Shown one piece after another: positions 33,956-46,282 of a stretch of DNA of 64,000 nucleotides (the first letter of the stretch is position 1; the number at the start of each line of letters is the position of its first letter). The notes under the pieces are model-generated. The model had not been told where the DNA came from. It made no database searches and worked only from the letters and a program-made list of their open reading frames with translations. The position numbers and the translations under genes were made by a program. Source of the stretch: Endomychus coccineus (taxonomy: Eukaryota > Arthropoda > Insecta > Coleoptera > Endomychidae). The DNA lies in NCBI GenBank assembly GCA_958510875.1, contig OY294067.1, positions 62,074,039-62,138,038 on the forward strand. The letters are read 5' to 3'.

Positions 33956-34339
33956 ACGATATTTTCAAAAATTGGGTCTGGAATATGAAAAAAGAACATG
34001 GAGAAGATTATAAAGAATATACTTGAAGTGTATGTGCACCTCTACTTCTAGAAGAATTGTATTTGAAGAACTATAACAAAAATACATCCATTTCAAGCGT
34101 ACGAATTCAACGGTTTCCGAGACGCTCGTAATGAAAAGAGATGAGCATTCAGTATTTAAAAAAATTGGTTAAAAAAATACTATTCCCACATTTGTTCCTA
34201 ACTCCAACTTCATTTTAGAAGACACGAAACTCATGATGGTATAAGAATTCACCTGTTGGGAAAAAAGAACTTTCAAAATGGACTAAATTGGGAGCGAAGC
34301 TTATAGATTCAGATACGAACCATCTGAAAACATCAACCA
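33956..34339. other. no recognisable feature
   Basis: Short spacer between a LINE and a PLE. Confidence 0.4.
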
Positions 34340-36600
34340 TTGCATATTAACTGCAGTTTCTCAATTGGCAAAATCAGAGTGTCAGAGCAGCTACTCATTC
34401 AAATTACAGGCCACGATAGTACTTCTTCAATTCAACCCTACTTGCAGATGTACGAACAACATCACCAGTACATTTCGAACAGATTGAAAAAACAGAATGG
34501 ATGTGAAGCTTCTACGGTAAATACTGCCAGTTCTTCAAAAGTTATACAAATGAAGTTCGTAGCTTATGGAAAACCAAATACGGATAAACAATGGTTAAGA
34601 AACCTAACAGACACAAAAATTTCGGATGAGGTGCAACACACGTTAAGCTTAGGTCCGAAATTTGGATTGCCTGATAATAAAAAATTGCCTATCGAGAATA
34701 TAATTGCTATTTTAGAATGCGAAATTAAAAACAAAATTTAGAGAAAAAAAATGGAATTTGAAATAAAATTTGTAACATCTTGACAATTACTACGAAAACA
34801 GAATGGAAAATCTATTAGGTAAGGAATGGAAAAACTTACAAAAAATTAAAATATGACCCTACATTATCAGTACAACATGACATGAATAAATTAACAAATA
34901 AATGCTACAAAGAAAAGATAATCTCTATTTTATTGAAAAATAAATTAATTTGCCCTAATGGGGAATAACCGTATATCTATGGGCTTCCGAAACTACATAA
35001 AAGTGGTATACCTTCAAGACCCATTGTAAGTAATGGAGCGCCTACCTACAATTTATCAAAATTTTTATCAAAATATATCAACAATATATAAGGAAAAATT
35101 GAATTTCTTGTGAAAGACTCATGGCTTTTTAATGAATTTATGAAAAATCCCTTAGATCGTTTATTAATTTCCTTGGACGTTGTTTCTTTATTTGCAAATA
35201 TGCCAGTCGTTTTGGTTTTGAGAAGGATCAAAAAACGTTGGGCAGAGATTAAAAACCACACACCTCTAGATCAATCAGAGTTTATAACTGCAGTACAGTT
35301 TTGCTAAAACTGCACTTATTGTCAATACGGTGAGCAATATTTTGGACAAATATTCGAAATATAGCACCGAGCGACGTAAACACCAGATCCCTCAATCAAT
35401 CAAAATAATGCTGAACACAGAATGTGACATAGGAAAACTTACAGCATTCATCACAGACATCAAAATCATGAATTACATTTAGTTCTATTTATTTGTGAAC
35501 TCTGTTGATTTACTTCAATGTTATTTTATTTTTCTTTCCGTCTTTATTAACCTTTAAGGTTAAGGTTAAGATAAGTCTAATAAAAAAAATTAAAAAAAAG
35601 AGATTAAAAACCACACACCACTAGATCAATATGCAGTAAAGTTTTGTTTAGAATGCACTTATTTTTAATACAATGAGCAATGTTTTGGGCAAATATTTGA
35701 CACAGCAATGAGATCTCGTATTTAAGGTACTATTGCTAACCTAGTTTTGGAATGACTAGAGGAATCTGTAATAAATTCATTAGATTTTCAACCCGTATTC
35801 TAAAGCCTTATGTAGACGATTGTCTAATGTGTGTTCCCAATGATAAAATTCAGTATGTGAATATGATAAATTCAAATATTTACACTGTGAACTTCAATTA
35901 ACTTGTGAAATAGAAGTGGACAAAAACATACATTTTCTGGATATGAACATTAGGCATGATGCAGATTGAAAAATAAGCACTTCGTGGATTACCCTTTTGA
36001 TAATCTTTGGTCTCAATATTCACTTCCATTCCGTTGCATCAACAAGTTATACAAAAAGTGTTATGAACAGCCTTACAGATCGCGCGGTTATGTTGTCTCA
36101 CCCAGAGGACCGACCCAAAAATTTAAAATTTTTTTGTAATGCACTGTATATAAATGGCTGCTTAAAAACATTTCTCAATCCCATCATTAAAGAAGGAATA
36201 AACAAAATATATAATGTTACGTCATATATAAATAACATAAACGGTAATACAGATAATTTTATAACATTATCATATATTCCGGAGACCTCAGAGAAAATAA
36301 AGAAATGTTTAAAAAAGTATGATATAAATGTTGCGCATAAACCTACTAATACCTAAAGATAAACAAACCCACACAGTATACAAATTAAATTGTTTAGATT
36401 GCGATGGGACTTATACAGGATTCTCTAAACAATATTTGCAAAAAAGAATGTATGGCCATGAGTATAATATAAGAAACAACACTGCTTTGTTTATAACCAT
36501 CAATTCGATCACAAAAATGTTAATATTTTAACTAAGGAAACCAATTATTATAAGACATTCCATTCTGGAGATGATTCACATAAAACGTGACTCCAAGTCG
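34340..36600 (+). pseudogene. Penelope-like element polyprotein: N-terminus, reverse transcriptase, GIY-YIG endonuclease (decayed)
   Basis: The N-terminal block has QWLRNLTDTKISDEVQHTLS, then LGPKFGLPDNKKLPI (34589-34710). The RT reads YIYGLPKLHKSGIPSRPIVS (34970), YNLSKFLSKYI, LISLDVVSLFANMPV (35165), and the catalytic box YVDD at 35809-35820. A connecting region has VDYPFDNLWS and RGYVVSPRGP. The endonuclease reads THTVYKLNCLDCDGTYTG, then KQYLQKRMYGHEYN (36370-36470). A segment of about 240 bp (35365-35600) interrupts the RT and is bounded by direct copies of an RT segment of about 110 bp (35240-35345, 35600-35710). Multiple stops. A hammerhead follows on the same strand at 37072. Confidence 0.88.
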
Positions 36601-36929
36601 GTAAATCATGGAATAGATATTTAGTCATTTAGTCAGATTTATACTAATTTAATTAATTAAAACCTTGGCAAAATTCTACATGCGTCTTTATGATGTTAAA
36701 AGTATATTTTAGGTAGAATGCTCGAATAGCAATATTTCTAATAAGGTCTGATAACTTTTTTCTATTACTTCATAAATCTTTAACATCTGGTTCGAAAGTG
36801 GATACGCGAGCATTATATTTTTTGATTTCAGTCGTATACAGACTTTGTTTGACAAGAGTTCGTATATTATAAGAAAATTGCTAATCAGTGTATTCTTGAT
36901 ACATATACAAATACATATACTCCAAACAT
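36601..36929. other. PLE 3' untranslated region or spacer
   Basis: Between the GIY-YIG remnant and the terminal repeat. No ORF. Confidence 0.4.
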
Positions 36930-37190
36930 TCATGCGTTACAGTTTCGATTATTCGTGTTTCTGTTTGTTTCGACGTTCGACGTGGCCATTCTAAATTGAA
37001 ATTGGTGCGATAAGGACGATTTGTGCTGATACAATGTGTTAAGTTAAGAAATCCCGTTTTAGACATAACACGTCTTCTGATGATGGTCCTGACACCGAAA
37101 CGTACGTAAAGACAAAAATAATGAGCATAATATGTGTTAGTGTGACCCATTTTCCAGAGAATTCATATATAATTCATACCTGGGTTAAGA
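36930..37190 (+). repeat. PLE terminal repeat with hammerhead
   Basis: Matches the right arm and tail of 26901-27137, including GTGCGATAAGGACG, TGTGTTAGTGTGACC and AATTCATACCTGGGTTAAGAA. It lies downstream of, and in the same orientation as, the PLE coding relic, so it reads as that element's 3' terminal repeat. Confidence 0.8.
37072..37113 (+). ncRNA. hammerhead ribozyme, stem II weakened
   Basis: GUCUU 37072-37076; CUGAUGA 37077-37083; extra U; GGUC 37085-37088; CUGA loop; CACC 37093-37096; GAAA 37097-37100; C-GUAC-GUA; AAGAC 37109-37113. One substitution in stem II makes a C-C mismatch, leaving three pairs. Core and stem I are intact. Confidence 0.75.
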
Positions 37191-38739
37191 ACCATTATTT
37201 ACATATTTATATAATGTATACATATGTACCTATCATATTTTATATCCAGTTTTACGTTAGTGTAAAATTCCGAACAAAACTTTTCACTAAAACCAAGTAT
37301 CAAGGGTAAAACCTGGAAATATTATGAAATTTCTAGTAGTTTTATCAGCACACATTATTAATTTCAGGTTTTACCCCAGAAATATGTTCAACGTATATCA
37401 TTAGCGGTTTCTAAATCATTTGCTGTTCCTACAATCATTTAAATTTGACCCGCAGGAGTGTCCGAAAGCTATTTTGATAACATAAGTGAGAGAAGTCACG
37501 TGATCAATTGATTAGAATTAAGATGTTTAATTCTAATATTACTCTACTAAGTGTGCCGAAATAGTAAGTTCACCTTTTTTAACGTATCATTATGTACCTA
37601 CTGCGTACCTATAGAATCTATAACATTTTCTTTTTCTATTCGAATGCACTGTATGAGCATACATTTTCCAAGAGTTCCAGTGTATTAAGCGCAGATGCTT
37701 GGCAGTTCTGTTTGTTGAATCGTATTGCATGTAGAAATATAAATAATGTTTGATAAGTTGGTGTGATCAGCATTGCGAACGAGATAATTTCTGTTTTGTA
37801 AAAAAATCACTATGGAATTTGTTGTTTATAATAGTTGTGCCATAACTTTCTCACAAATATGATGACAACACAAAATACATTGAGAATTACACGCTGCAAT
37901 TATTTTGCGTTGAACTATATCTCGTTTCTTCAATATTTATTTAAAATGTGCAACAGTAGCAGCACACGCAGTTTGTTCTAAAGATAGAATATTTTCTCAT
38001 CACATTTTCTTCCGTTCAATGTATACTTCTCTTATCGTCAGGTGCCGATTATTGTTCGTTGGTTCTAATCTTCTTGTGAATGAATTCACCGGTACACACA
38101 CGTATGCAATATTACAATATTAGTGCATTATAAAAATTTCGCGTAGGCCAACGGTTCTTGACCCTGCTCTTGTTTTGAGAACCATAGTAACATTCAAGGT
38201 TATTATGCACTCATGTTCTATCCATGTAACATAATAAAAGAACCATTAAAAACATCGTGAAACGCTTGTTATGACTATAATAAAATTAAACTAATTTTGA
38301 AAGATAAAATATAAATAAATAATGAAGCTCTGACGTCGTGCATGTAAACCGGAATAAGATGTTCAGATTGCTATAAAATTGTTTAGTGGATGAAAAATTA
38401 CAATTCAACATGCAATTTTTATGTACATGGAGGAATAATAATTATCGAGATCTTCTTAGCGGCATATACAGTGCTTTCGTAAAGTACTGAATCAATTCAT
38501 TTTTAGCCAGACTTTCCATTTCTGAGGAATCTCATGAACAGGTCAATTTTTAATCTCAATTTGCCACATTTATAAAGGAAAATTAAATACACAGGTGATC
38601 CACGTTTGAATAATATCGTCCGCGGCAATTTTTTCAAATGAAACACCCTATATATTATTCAACTTTTGGAATCTCCATGGAAAGCTGAATTCAAAAATAT
38701 ATCATACACAGGGTTCGTATACAGTGCGTCCATTAAGTT
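37191..38739. other. no recognisable gene; possible TATA region and an unassigned TE end
   Basis: AATATAAATAA near 37738 precedes TGATCAGCATTGC, a weak promoter-like pattern without a downstream ORF. Near 38640, GAAACACCCTATATA resembles an unassigned TIR (TATAGGGTGTTTC). Confidence 0.35.
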
Positions 38740-40240
38740 CAGTGCTCTCATAGTGGATAAATTCGTAAAAAATTGAAGGAAAAATCATTTTCCGATTCGA
38801 CCAAAACTACGAGCTTAGGATCGTTTTAGAATAATTTTGGCCTTCTGAGTTCGATTTTGTCGTCAATATTGTCGAATTTATACCCGCTAATTTGTTAATT
38901 TGTTATAAACAAATTATATTTATCTATAAATATACGAATTTGACCAGAATTTTGGCCTTCTGAGTACGATTTTATTGTTATTATGGTCTTTAAATGCATA
39001 CAAGATATAAATAAATTATTTATTAATAATTATACGAATTTGACGAAAATGTCGAGTTTATAGTCGTTTTCAGCTAATTTTGGTATCTTGAGTACGATTT
39101 TATTGTTATTATAGTCCTTAAATGCATAGATAAATTTTTGAATTGCTATAAATAAGTTACTCATTAATAAATATACGAATTGCTTCAACATTCCGATTGT
39201 AAAGTGTTTTTAAAATTAATGTATTAATAGTCAAATAGAGTTTGTCAAAGGAAAATCTCTATTTTGAAACGAACAAATGAAAAATATTTTATTCTCGTTC
39301 CTCTTAGAGTATAATACGGTGCTCATTCAAAATTCCCCGATGATGATGATGAATTTAAAAAAAAATTCTTTTCGTGGCATTATAGCGAGAATTTTGAAGT
39401 ATTATTGAATGCGTTTGAATTAACTATTTTTTTTTGAACATGGCATTTTCTTATCAATTAATTTGTTATTTTATTAAGACTTGATTCTTTTTTTTTTTTT
39501 TGATATAATTCTTATGACTATTAATGCGCAATTCGTCTATTTTTTAATAGATAATTCATTTATAACAATTCTTAAATACTATAATAACAATAAAATCGTA
39601 CTCAAGAAGCCAAAATTAGCTGAAAACGACTATAAACTCGAAATTTTGGTCAAATTCGTATAATTATCAATAAATAATTTATTAGTGACAATTCAAAAAT
39701 TCATGTATATATTTAAAGACCATAATAACAATAAAATCGTACTCAGTTGGCCAAAATTAGCTGAAAACAACTATGAACTATACGTTTTGGACAAATTCGT
39801 ATATTTATTAATAAATGTACTTTGTTCATAACAAATTAACAAATTAACGGGTATACATTCGACGATATTGACGACGAATTCGAACTCAGAAGGCCAAAAT
39901 TATTCGAAAACGATCCTAAACTCGTAGTTTTGATCGAATTCGTCTACTTGTTAATAAATAAATTGTTCATAACAAATGAAGTTAATTCAACTATTTTCAT
40001 ATGTTCACTGACCAAAAATAGTTTTAACCCGATCATTTTTTATGAATTTTCATGTGATCTCAAATACCCTAATTAAATTGTTAATTTATTGTTTATAAAC
40101 GATGCAAAATTTTTACGCAACCTCAGACGATGTAGACTTTGTTTCTGACAAAATTCCGAAGAGAATGCACTTTGTCCCATCAAAATCGGTCCATTTCCCA
40201 AGGATTTCGACCTCTAATACCCATTTGACTGCACTAAATT
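38740..40240. mobile_element. fold-back array: inverted tandem repeats of about 125-140 bp
   Basis: The left arm (about 38800-39190) repeats GAATTTGACC, TTTTGGCxTxxTGAGT and ACGATTTTATTGTTATTAT three times. The right arm (about 39520-39965) carries the same units in reverse complement. The 330-nt centre is AT-rich. 40130-40240 is the inverted match of 61185-61300, so the element extends beyond the arms. No target duplication identified. The second locus is at 61185-62040. Confidence 0.75.
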
Positions 40241-40332
40241 TACTCTCAAACAAACTTTAAGGAACGAAGAACAAAAATTTGCAAACAAAATTTTGACAAT
40301 AAATCTTTTTGTTCTCGTTTCAAGTACATGTC

Positions 40333-42034
40333 CAGGGCCGGATTTAAGGTGGTGGAGGCCCCTGGGCCCAATTTTGGTGGGGGCTCCTATATGTCAGAGG
40401 CCAACATTTTTTTTATTCAGTATACACCGACTGTATACTGAATGCAATTTTAATGCATTTTAAAATGTTCTTGTAATAAAAAATCTGGACAATATAAATA
40501 TCATTCAATGTACATAAATATCAATAAATTTACACAGGTATGTTTCGAGTATTCCTCGCCGCGAAATCGTCGATGACATCGTCAAAATTCAAGGATCTCA
40601 AAATATCTCTGTTGCTGCTCAAAATCGCGAGATCGTTAAGACGTTGTTGAGTCATTGCCGTTCGCAATCTGTTTTTCAACAATTTTAATTTTGAAAATGA
40701 TCTTTCCGCTGAGCAATTCGAGATCATTGGAACGAGATACATTTTTAATATAGTTTCAACATTAGGAAAAGCATCCTGCAGCTGGTTTTCAATGATTAAC
40801 GAATACATACAATGTTCGCGACTTAAGTATTGGTCTTTTTTCTCAGCAAACTGTCTGTAAAATTGGGCAACTTGTATTAGCTCGACCCCAAGATTTTCAT
40901 CAACATCGTCTTTGTAAATCCCAGTCAAAAGCCGTGCTTGTTTACGCAAATCATCGGAACTCAAATCCTCGAGTTCAGCCAGAAATCCGAAAAGCGTAGA
41001 CACTAGTTCATACGCCGCAAGCCGTTGGTCCAATGATGTCAACAACTGATTGATTACAGAGAGGTAGTTTTCGACGACAAATTTCCGCGATGGTGACAGG
41101 TCCACTTCTGGTGCATGCCCGTAGTCCAGTGAAATCAAGCCAAGATTCCGGCGCCGTGTCCTTGAGATCTCGTACTCTGACGTTCCAGTTCGTTCTTTTC
41201 CTGCTTCTTCGTAGAACGCAAAGTTGTCGCGTTCTTTCTCAATGAGAACTCTCAGTGACTTCAGAGCTGCAACTGCCGAATTCAAGTCGAGCTTAGAATT
41301 TTGAAGCAGTTTGCTTGTCGCGTTAACTCTGTTTAAAATGTCATTCCAGAAGACAGCATAGATGCCAATTTCCAATTTGCACATTTGCTTATTCAAGCCT
41401 TGACACTCGACTCGGGTTTTCGAATGTTGCTTGCTCATCACCTTTAGACATTAACAAGAGTGTTTGTTTTATGTCTGCATATCCGAGCACCAAAGCTCTA
41501 GCGGGTACTATTCACTCGAGTTGGGACATGCATGTGACGTTTCTCTGTGTCGTAGTGAGATGTTTGGAGTTGCTCTGTAAGTTTCTTGTAACGACTTGTA
41601 GAGCTCGTGAAAAAGACGTAAACTTCTTCCAAAAAGTTGAAAAACCGCACTCCGGCAACACAACATTCTGCAGCATCTTTGCCGACGAGGTTCAGGGAAT
41701 GTGCAGCACAAGGAATCCAATTAGCCAATCCGTTGTCCGCCTTCGCAAGAGCTTGAAGACCGTTGTATTTCCCACTCATGGCAGACGCCGTTATTATTAT
41801 ATTAGTTATGTCGTAAGAAATCTGTACATGCAAATGTTGCACTAAATGACGCAAAAAGACGATATTATTCATTATTGATTACCAATATTCATATCAATAC
41901 TATTGATAACGATACTATTGATTACTATATTAAATAATTGTCATATGATTTCTGTGATAAAAAATTATTTTTTTTCACTTGATCTTTGGTGGGGGCCCCT
42001 AGGCGGTGGAGGCCCACCCCTAAATCTGGCACTG
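40333..42034 (-). mobile_element. hAT transposon, 1702 bp deletion derivative, perfect 8-bp target duplication
   Basis: The termini are CAGGGCCGGATTTA (left) and CAGTGCCAGATTTAGG (right, read inward). TACATGTC is duplicated at 40325-40332 and 42035-42042. The transposase gene runs leftward and lacks its N-terminal third. It is a different hAT lineage from 11720-14490, with distinct termini and a more GC-rich coding region. Confidence 0.93.
40530..41872 (-). pseudogene. hAT transposase, N-terminally deleted and frameshifted
   Basis: Minus-strand piece one (41872-41498) reads ASAMSGKYNGLQALAKADNG, then LANWIPCAAHSLNLVGKDA and FFNFLEEVYVFFTSSTSRY. This is the DUF4371-like core around CxxHxLNL. 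Piece two (41441-40530) gives 303 uninterrupted codons ending in the dimerisation domain SNCSAERSFSKLKLLKNRLR, then TAMTQQRLNDLAILS. Between them a short frame disruption follows VNSTR. The zinc-finger N-terminus and the first catalytic Asp are missing. Codon use is less AT-rich than its surroundings, which suggests a fairly recent arrival. Confidence 0.9.
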
Positions 42035-42042
42035 TACATGTC

Positions 42043-42999
42043 TATATGTGAATAATAAAAACTTCAACTTTTGTAAGAGGCGGAAGAGTAAAGTATATGT
42101 AAGCGTGTTCCCTCTGGCGACATAACTATGAACTATGAATATATTCTCTTCATACTATGTATTTATGGTTTTGCAGTTGTTCACTAGCGATATTATGTTG
42201 ATGATATTATATCAATGAATATTAGTTATGTTGTACAGTCTCTGAAGTCAGCCGTGGAGGGAAAAGGGTTCTAACGTAAAGGGAAAGGGGTCTAATATAT
42301 AAATTTATTGGAATATACCCATGTTAATAAAGTACACCATCTGAGGGAAGTGGCAAGATTGAATCGTATCGTAGTATCGTACGTAAGACGGTAGTTACAT
42401 ACTATTCCCGAGAATCTACACCTTGGTCAAGATAGTGTGGAATACATTAAGTGCAATATGTATGTATGCTGACCTTCAAACTGTTCATGACCTAGGTCTC
42501 ATTGAATAAAATTGTCATATAGTGGAGTTCAATGCTACATATGATCGGTTGGATTTGATCGGTAGAGTTGGCAAGCTGAGAATGTTAACATCGTGCAATT
42601 TGTAACTACAGGCTGTCATTTTGATGGACATAATGTCAATAAAGGCATACAATAGAGGAACATTGCATCGAGAAGAAAATGACACAATAACAGTTTTATT
42701 TAAAATGTTCATGTTGATTGAACTGTTGGATCTCATTTACTTATTATGTAATGCGTTCAACTCGCACCAACCCAAAACAAACCTAGAAAACGGCCCCAAC
42801 GGCTAACCATCACCATTCCCAGTCAACTACATAGATTAGATATTATAAAATCTAAGATGTAATGATGTAAAGAAGTCAGGACAACATATTTTATACGTCT
42901 AGCAGTATTTTGTTACCAATTGAATTCGAGGTTACATTTCACGTGAATAAAATAAATATTTTGGTGCAAACGAAGAACCATTGGACATGATCACGAATG
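42043..42999. other. no recognisable gene
   Basis: Short overlapping ORFs on both strands near 42515-42806 are not supported. Confidence 0.4.
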
Positions 43000-43450
43000 A
43001 ATGACGACAAACTTCTGTGGCGCCAGCAGCTCAAATTTATATCCAAAGGTTTCCCCAAAGATATCGTCCGAGACTTGAATTTCAGTGGGGTAGAGAAACA
43101 AGGTCTGGCCTGGACAAGGTGGGTGAGTCGTTAGACCTATTTGAATCTCGAAGAAGAGATGATAGATATAGTTATTATGGAGCATCCTGGCACAAGCACT
43201 AAGGCAATAATATCAACCAAACTTGAGTTATCACAACCAACAGTTTTACAATGAACATGTAAGTTAATGAATGGGGCAATTTGCACATGTCAGTTATGGA
43301 TGAAGCAATTTGCACATGTAATGGTATCAACAATTTCCACAATATCCATTATCGGGCACTGGAAAAACCCCACGTCATACGGGTAACAAACGTTCAACAT
43401 CGATTTTCAGTATACCTATGTTTAATCTGCAATTGTGAACGAAGTACTAC
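43000..43450 (+). pseudogene. transposase relic, DD41D-like or related group
   Basis: AAQIYIQRFPQRYRPRLEF (about 43025-43080) matches the RFPxR block of the helix-turn-helix region. A shifted frame reads PGTSTKAIISTKLELSQPTV (43185-43245), matching STRxIAxxLxxSxxTVxRxL. After a deletion, NNFHNIHYRALEKPHVIR followed by QHRFSVYLCLI (about 43330-43430) matches the block after the first Asp. A short direct repeat (GCAATTTGCACATGT) lies at the deletion (43274 and 43306). Confidence 0.65.
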
Positions 43451-43534
43451 TTATTGGCCTTTCATTTTTTTTACATAATTTTTACATAACATTTTTACAT
43501 AATAATAGTTCTAGACAGCTGTTTTATTCTTCTC

Positions 43535-44390
43535 AGTAGAACGAGGCTGTCTGTAAAGTTACTGAATGGTCCTCTAAAGAAGGTTTACATAAGCGACTGA
43601 TAGAATGGTAAAAATACCAAATTAATTACTACAATTCATGAGTAGATGTCTCACTAAGAGATCAAACAATGTACAACATTGACATGACATAGATTTCTAG
43701 AATTTCAAAAGTTACGGGGAAATTAAAGTCCTTGAGTGCACCAGATGGTAAAGTTACCGATCGATCTAGACCACATACAGGTCTGGAAACTCGAGGCTGT
43801 TTCCTATGTGAGAAGTGAGTCCGCTGAGCGTCGTTTGTCGCGTAGTACGTCACGGGTGGCGCATGAGTCGAGGAATGTTCTCTGGCAATCTTTGTATTGT
43901 GGGGCTTGAAATTTGAACGATATGGCGCAATCCTGATAACATACTTCGATCCATCCGCCAGCTGGTGACTGAGAAAGGGACTACGAGTTTAGCGACATGT
44001 AAGAGACTCATGTCAAACAATAGAGTTTCCAGACCTGTGTATACGACCGTGATCTAGACTGGAGATACCTTATCATTATCATCTGGCAAAAGCCAACTAG
44101 AAATAAATTAATGTATTCATATATATTCATTTATACCGGGATTGTTACTTTGGTTCGGTTTGGTGTCGCCATATGGTGTACTCAAATAGTTTAACTTTTC
44201 CCGTAACTTTTAAAGTACGAGAAATCTAGTAGTCACTTTGGTACATTGTTTGATTTTTTAGTTCGACATCTAATAATAGATGGCCTTAGATAATTTGGTC
44301 TCTTTATCATTCTATCAGTAGGTTATATGTTTACCTCCGATAGATGATCGTTTAGTAACATTACAAACTTTCTCGTTCTACTGATGATAA
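43535..44390. repeat. large inverted repeat, unclassified
   Basis: The left arm 43535-43810 and right arm 44005-44390 match in reverse complement with indels: TAGAACGAG/CTCGTTCTA, CTGATAGAATG/CATTCTATCAG, GATCAAACAATGTAC/GTACATTGTTTGAT, AAAGTTACGGGGAAA/TTTCCCGTAACTTT and AGGTCTGGAAACTC/GAGTTTCCAGACCT. The spacer is about 195 nt. No ORF and no clear target duplication. Confidence 0.75.
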
Positions 44391-45494
44391 ATATAAGAAG
44401 GGCGCAGCATCATCAGTCTAATTTTATCAGTTTGTAACGTTACTAGTCGATTTAGACTATTAGAGACCCTGTCATTGTCCTCTAGAGTCGACCTCTATAT
44501 TTTCTTAGCACTAATTTAGAGTTGTGGATAAAAATCAATTCTGCGATTTTCCGTCATAAGACGTAGTTGAATTTTCCATATGGTTCGCGTTTTCAGGTAT
44601 ATTGTTACATCAAAGTGATCAAAAGACGACAATCACTTCAAAGAATTCACTTTACTAGGAGATGAAACTCGATACCCGTATGTTGGAAACCCACGATGTA
44701 ATGTGTCATAATTAATCATAAACATCTGCACTACTCAGATCCATAGAGAAACTAATAAAATCCAACACGTTACTAGAATTAAATAGCAGATTCAAAATCC
44801 AGAGGCGCAACAGTTGTAGAGATTTAAATAAAAAGCATAATTCTTGACGCTCATTGATGGACTATGGATCTAATTAATTATTGCGGAAAATATGAATTCT
44901 CACGGAATAATACACAAGTATTTTTTCGAAAAGAACATGACGTTATTATTGTCTATGTAATATAATATGAATTACATCATTTATTATTTTTTTGAGTAAT
45001 AGAGCTCAAAATCATTTGCAATAAGAATTGATGAATAACTGTTATCCACAAACGTCATCGTCGCCCCGGGAGTTTCTCTCTATAATTATATATAAGATAC
45101 AAAAAGTATATCTATTTGAAAATGGGAGCACCAGGTCCATCTCTATAGTGAAAGGGCTCATGACAATAATTTCTTACAGCATCACCCCATACTATATTTT
45201 AGTCTGACCCATTCGTTCTTGAGATATTATTTTGACGTTAACATTCGCAAATGCAATTCGACATTATAGGCTTATTATGGGAGATGTGGCATTTATATTA
45301 ATGCAGTGCTGAGTGAAATTCTAAATTCCAAATTTGAAGGGAATATGAGGAATGATAGTTAACACCGAAAATGAGATACAATAACAATAAATATTCGAAA
45401 TTCTAATTCTGCCCATGCACTTCAGGATACACAACTTTCCTAGATGATGTATGAAGACTTATATTCAATTTCCTGATTATCTTTCTTGTATTTA
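44391..45494. other. no recognisable gene
   Basis: Unclassified AT-rich DNA. Confidence 0.45.
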
Positions 45495-45895
45495 TTTTAT
45501 ACTTTGACTACACGAGAGGGTAACCTATCATGTTCGAGGAGGATTGTGTGAGCTAGCAGTGGAATTTTAGGAGACGAGATAGGCATCCGTATTTTTCTTG
45601 AAGGCTTGGAGGTTATAGGCATATAGAAAGTTCTCAATAGGTAAATAATTCCACAACTTCACTGTTCGATAGAAAAATGAAGTCTGGTAGGAAGAAGTTC
45701 GACATGCCTCGAACTTGACAATAAGGGGTGACTAGTTTGAGCTCGTCTAGTTCGCCTAACTGGGATATCTCGTGGTGGAACAATACACAAGATTTCTGAT
45801 GAGCACCGACCATGGAAATATATATAGAAAAGGAGGGTGATCTCCCACCTTTCTACAATGTTCTAGAGAGGTCAATAGTCAATACACTCGTAAGT
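45495..45895 (-). pseudogene. LINE (Jockey/R1-type) 3' end
   Basis: Minus frames read LEHCRKVGDHPPFL (about 45865), then YRTVKLWNYLPIENFLYAYN followed by LQAFKKNTDAYL (about 45690-45580). These are the RxxVGDLxLF and LWNSLPxxVFPxxYNLxxFKxN blocks of the same family as 5225-5640 and 7370-7960. The copy ends CAAAGTATAAAATAAATA near 45490. Confidence 0.75.
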
Positions 45896-45944
45896 GTGTC
45901 ATCATCAATCAGTCTCCAAGCTATTCACTGAACGCTTCAGATCA

Positions 45945-46140
45945 CGATACATGCAATTCTGCTTTGCTTTGGGTTTCTTCTATTTATGTTCTCCAGTTCT
46001 ATGGTACCCACATCAGAATAATCCTTTATTCACTAAAAATACTGTTAAAATACTGAGGACCTTTCAGCTACCAAGTGTCCATCAACAAGATAAACTCTGA
46101 TGATGGCTACTTGGTAGCTAAAAGGTCCATTTGTGTTCCA
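45945..46140. repeat. hammerhead-derived repeat, inverted pair
   Basis: 46020-46094 (minus) and 46095-46140 (plus) both carry TTGATGG/CTGATGATGG, ACTTGGTAGCT and AAAGGTCC. A third copy is at 47740-47905. It is probably the tail of a PLE subfamily, but no coding part was found. Confidence 0.55.
46097..46127 (+). ncRNA. degenerate hammerhead
   Basis: Core CUGAUGA (46097-46103), extra U, stem II GGCUAC/GUAGCU, then AAAAGGUC where GAAACGUC is expected (G12 lost). Stem I does not pair. Inactive if ever functional. Confidence 0.35.
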
Positions 46141-46282
46141 GACACCAGACAAAATCGAACCATACTAGGGATTCAAATCCAATTACACTAGCATATACTG
46201 TCAGAGATAAAGATTCAAATCGAACCAATGTTAAGTTTCTCATACATTCCTTAAACTGAAGATGACTGTGAATGAATAGCTA

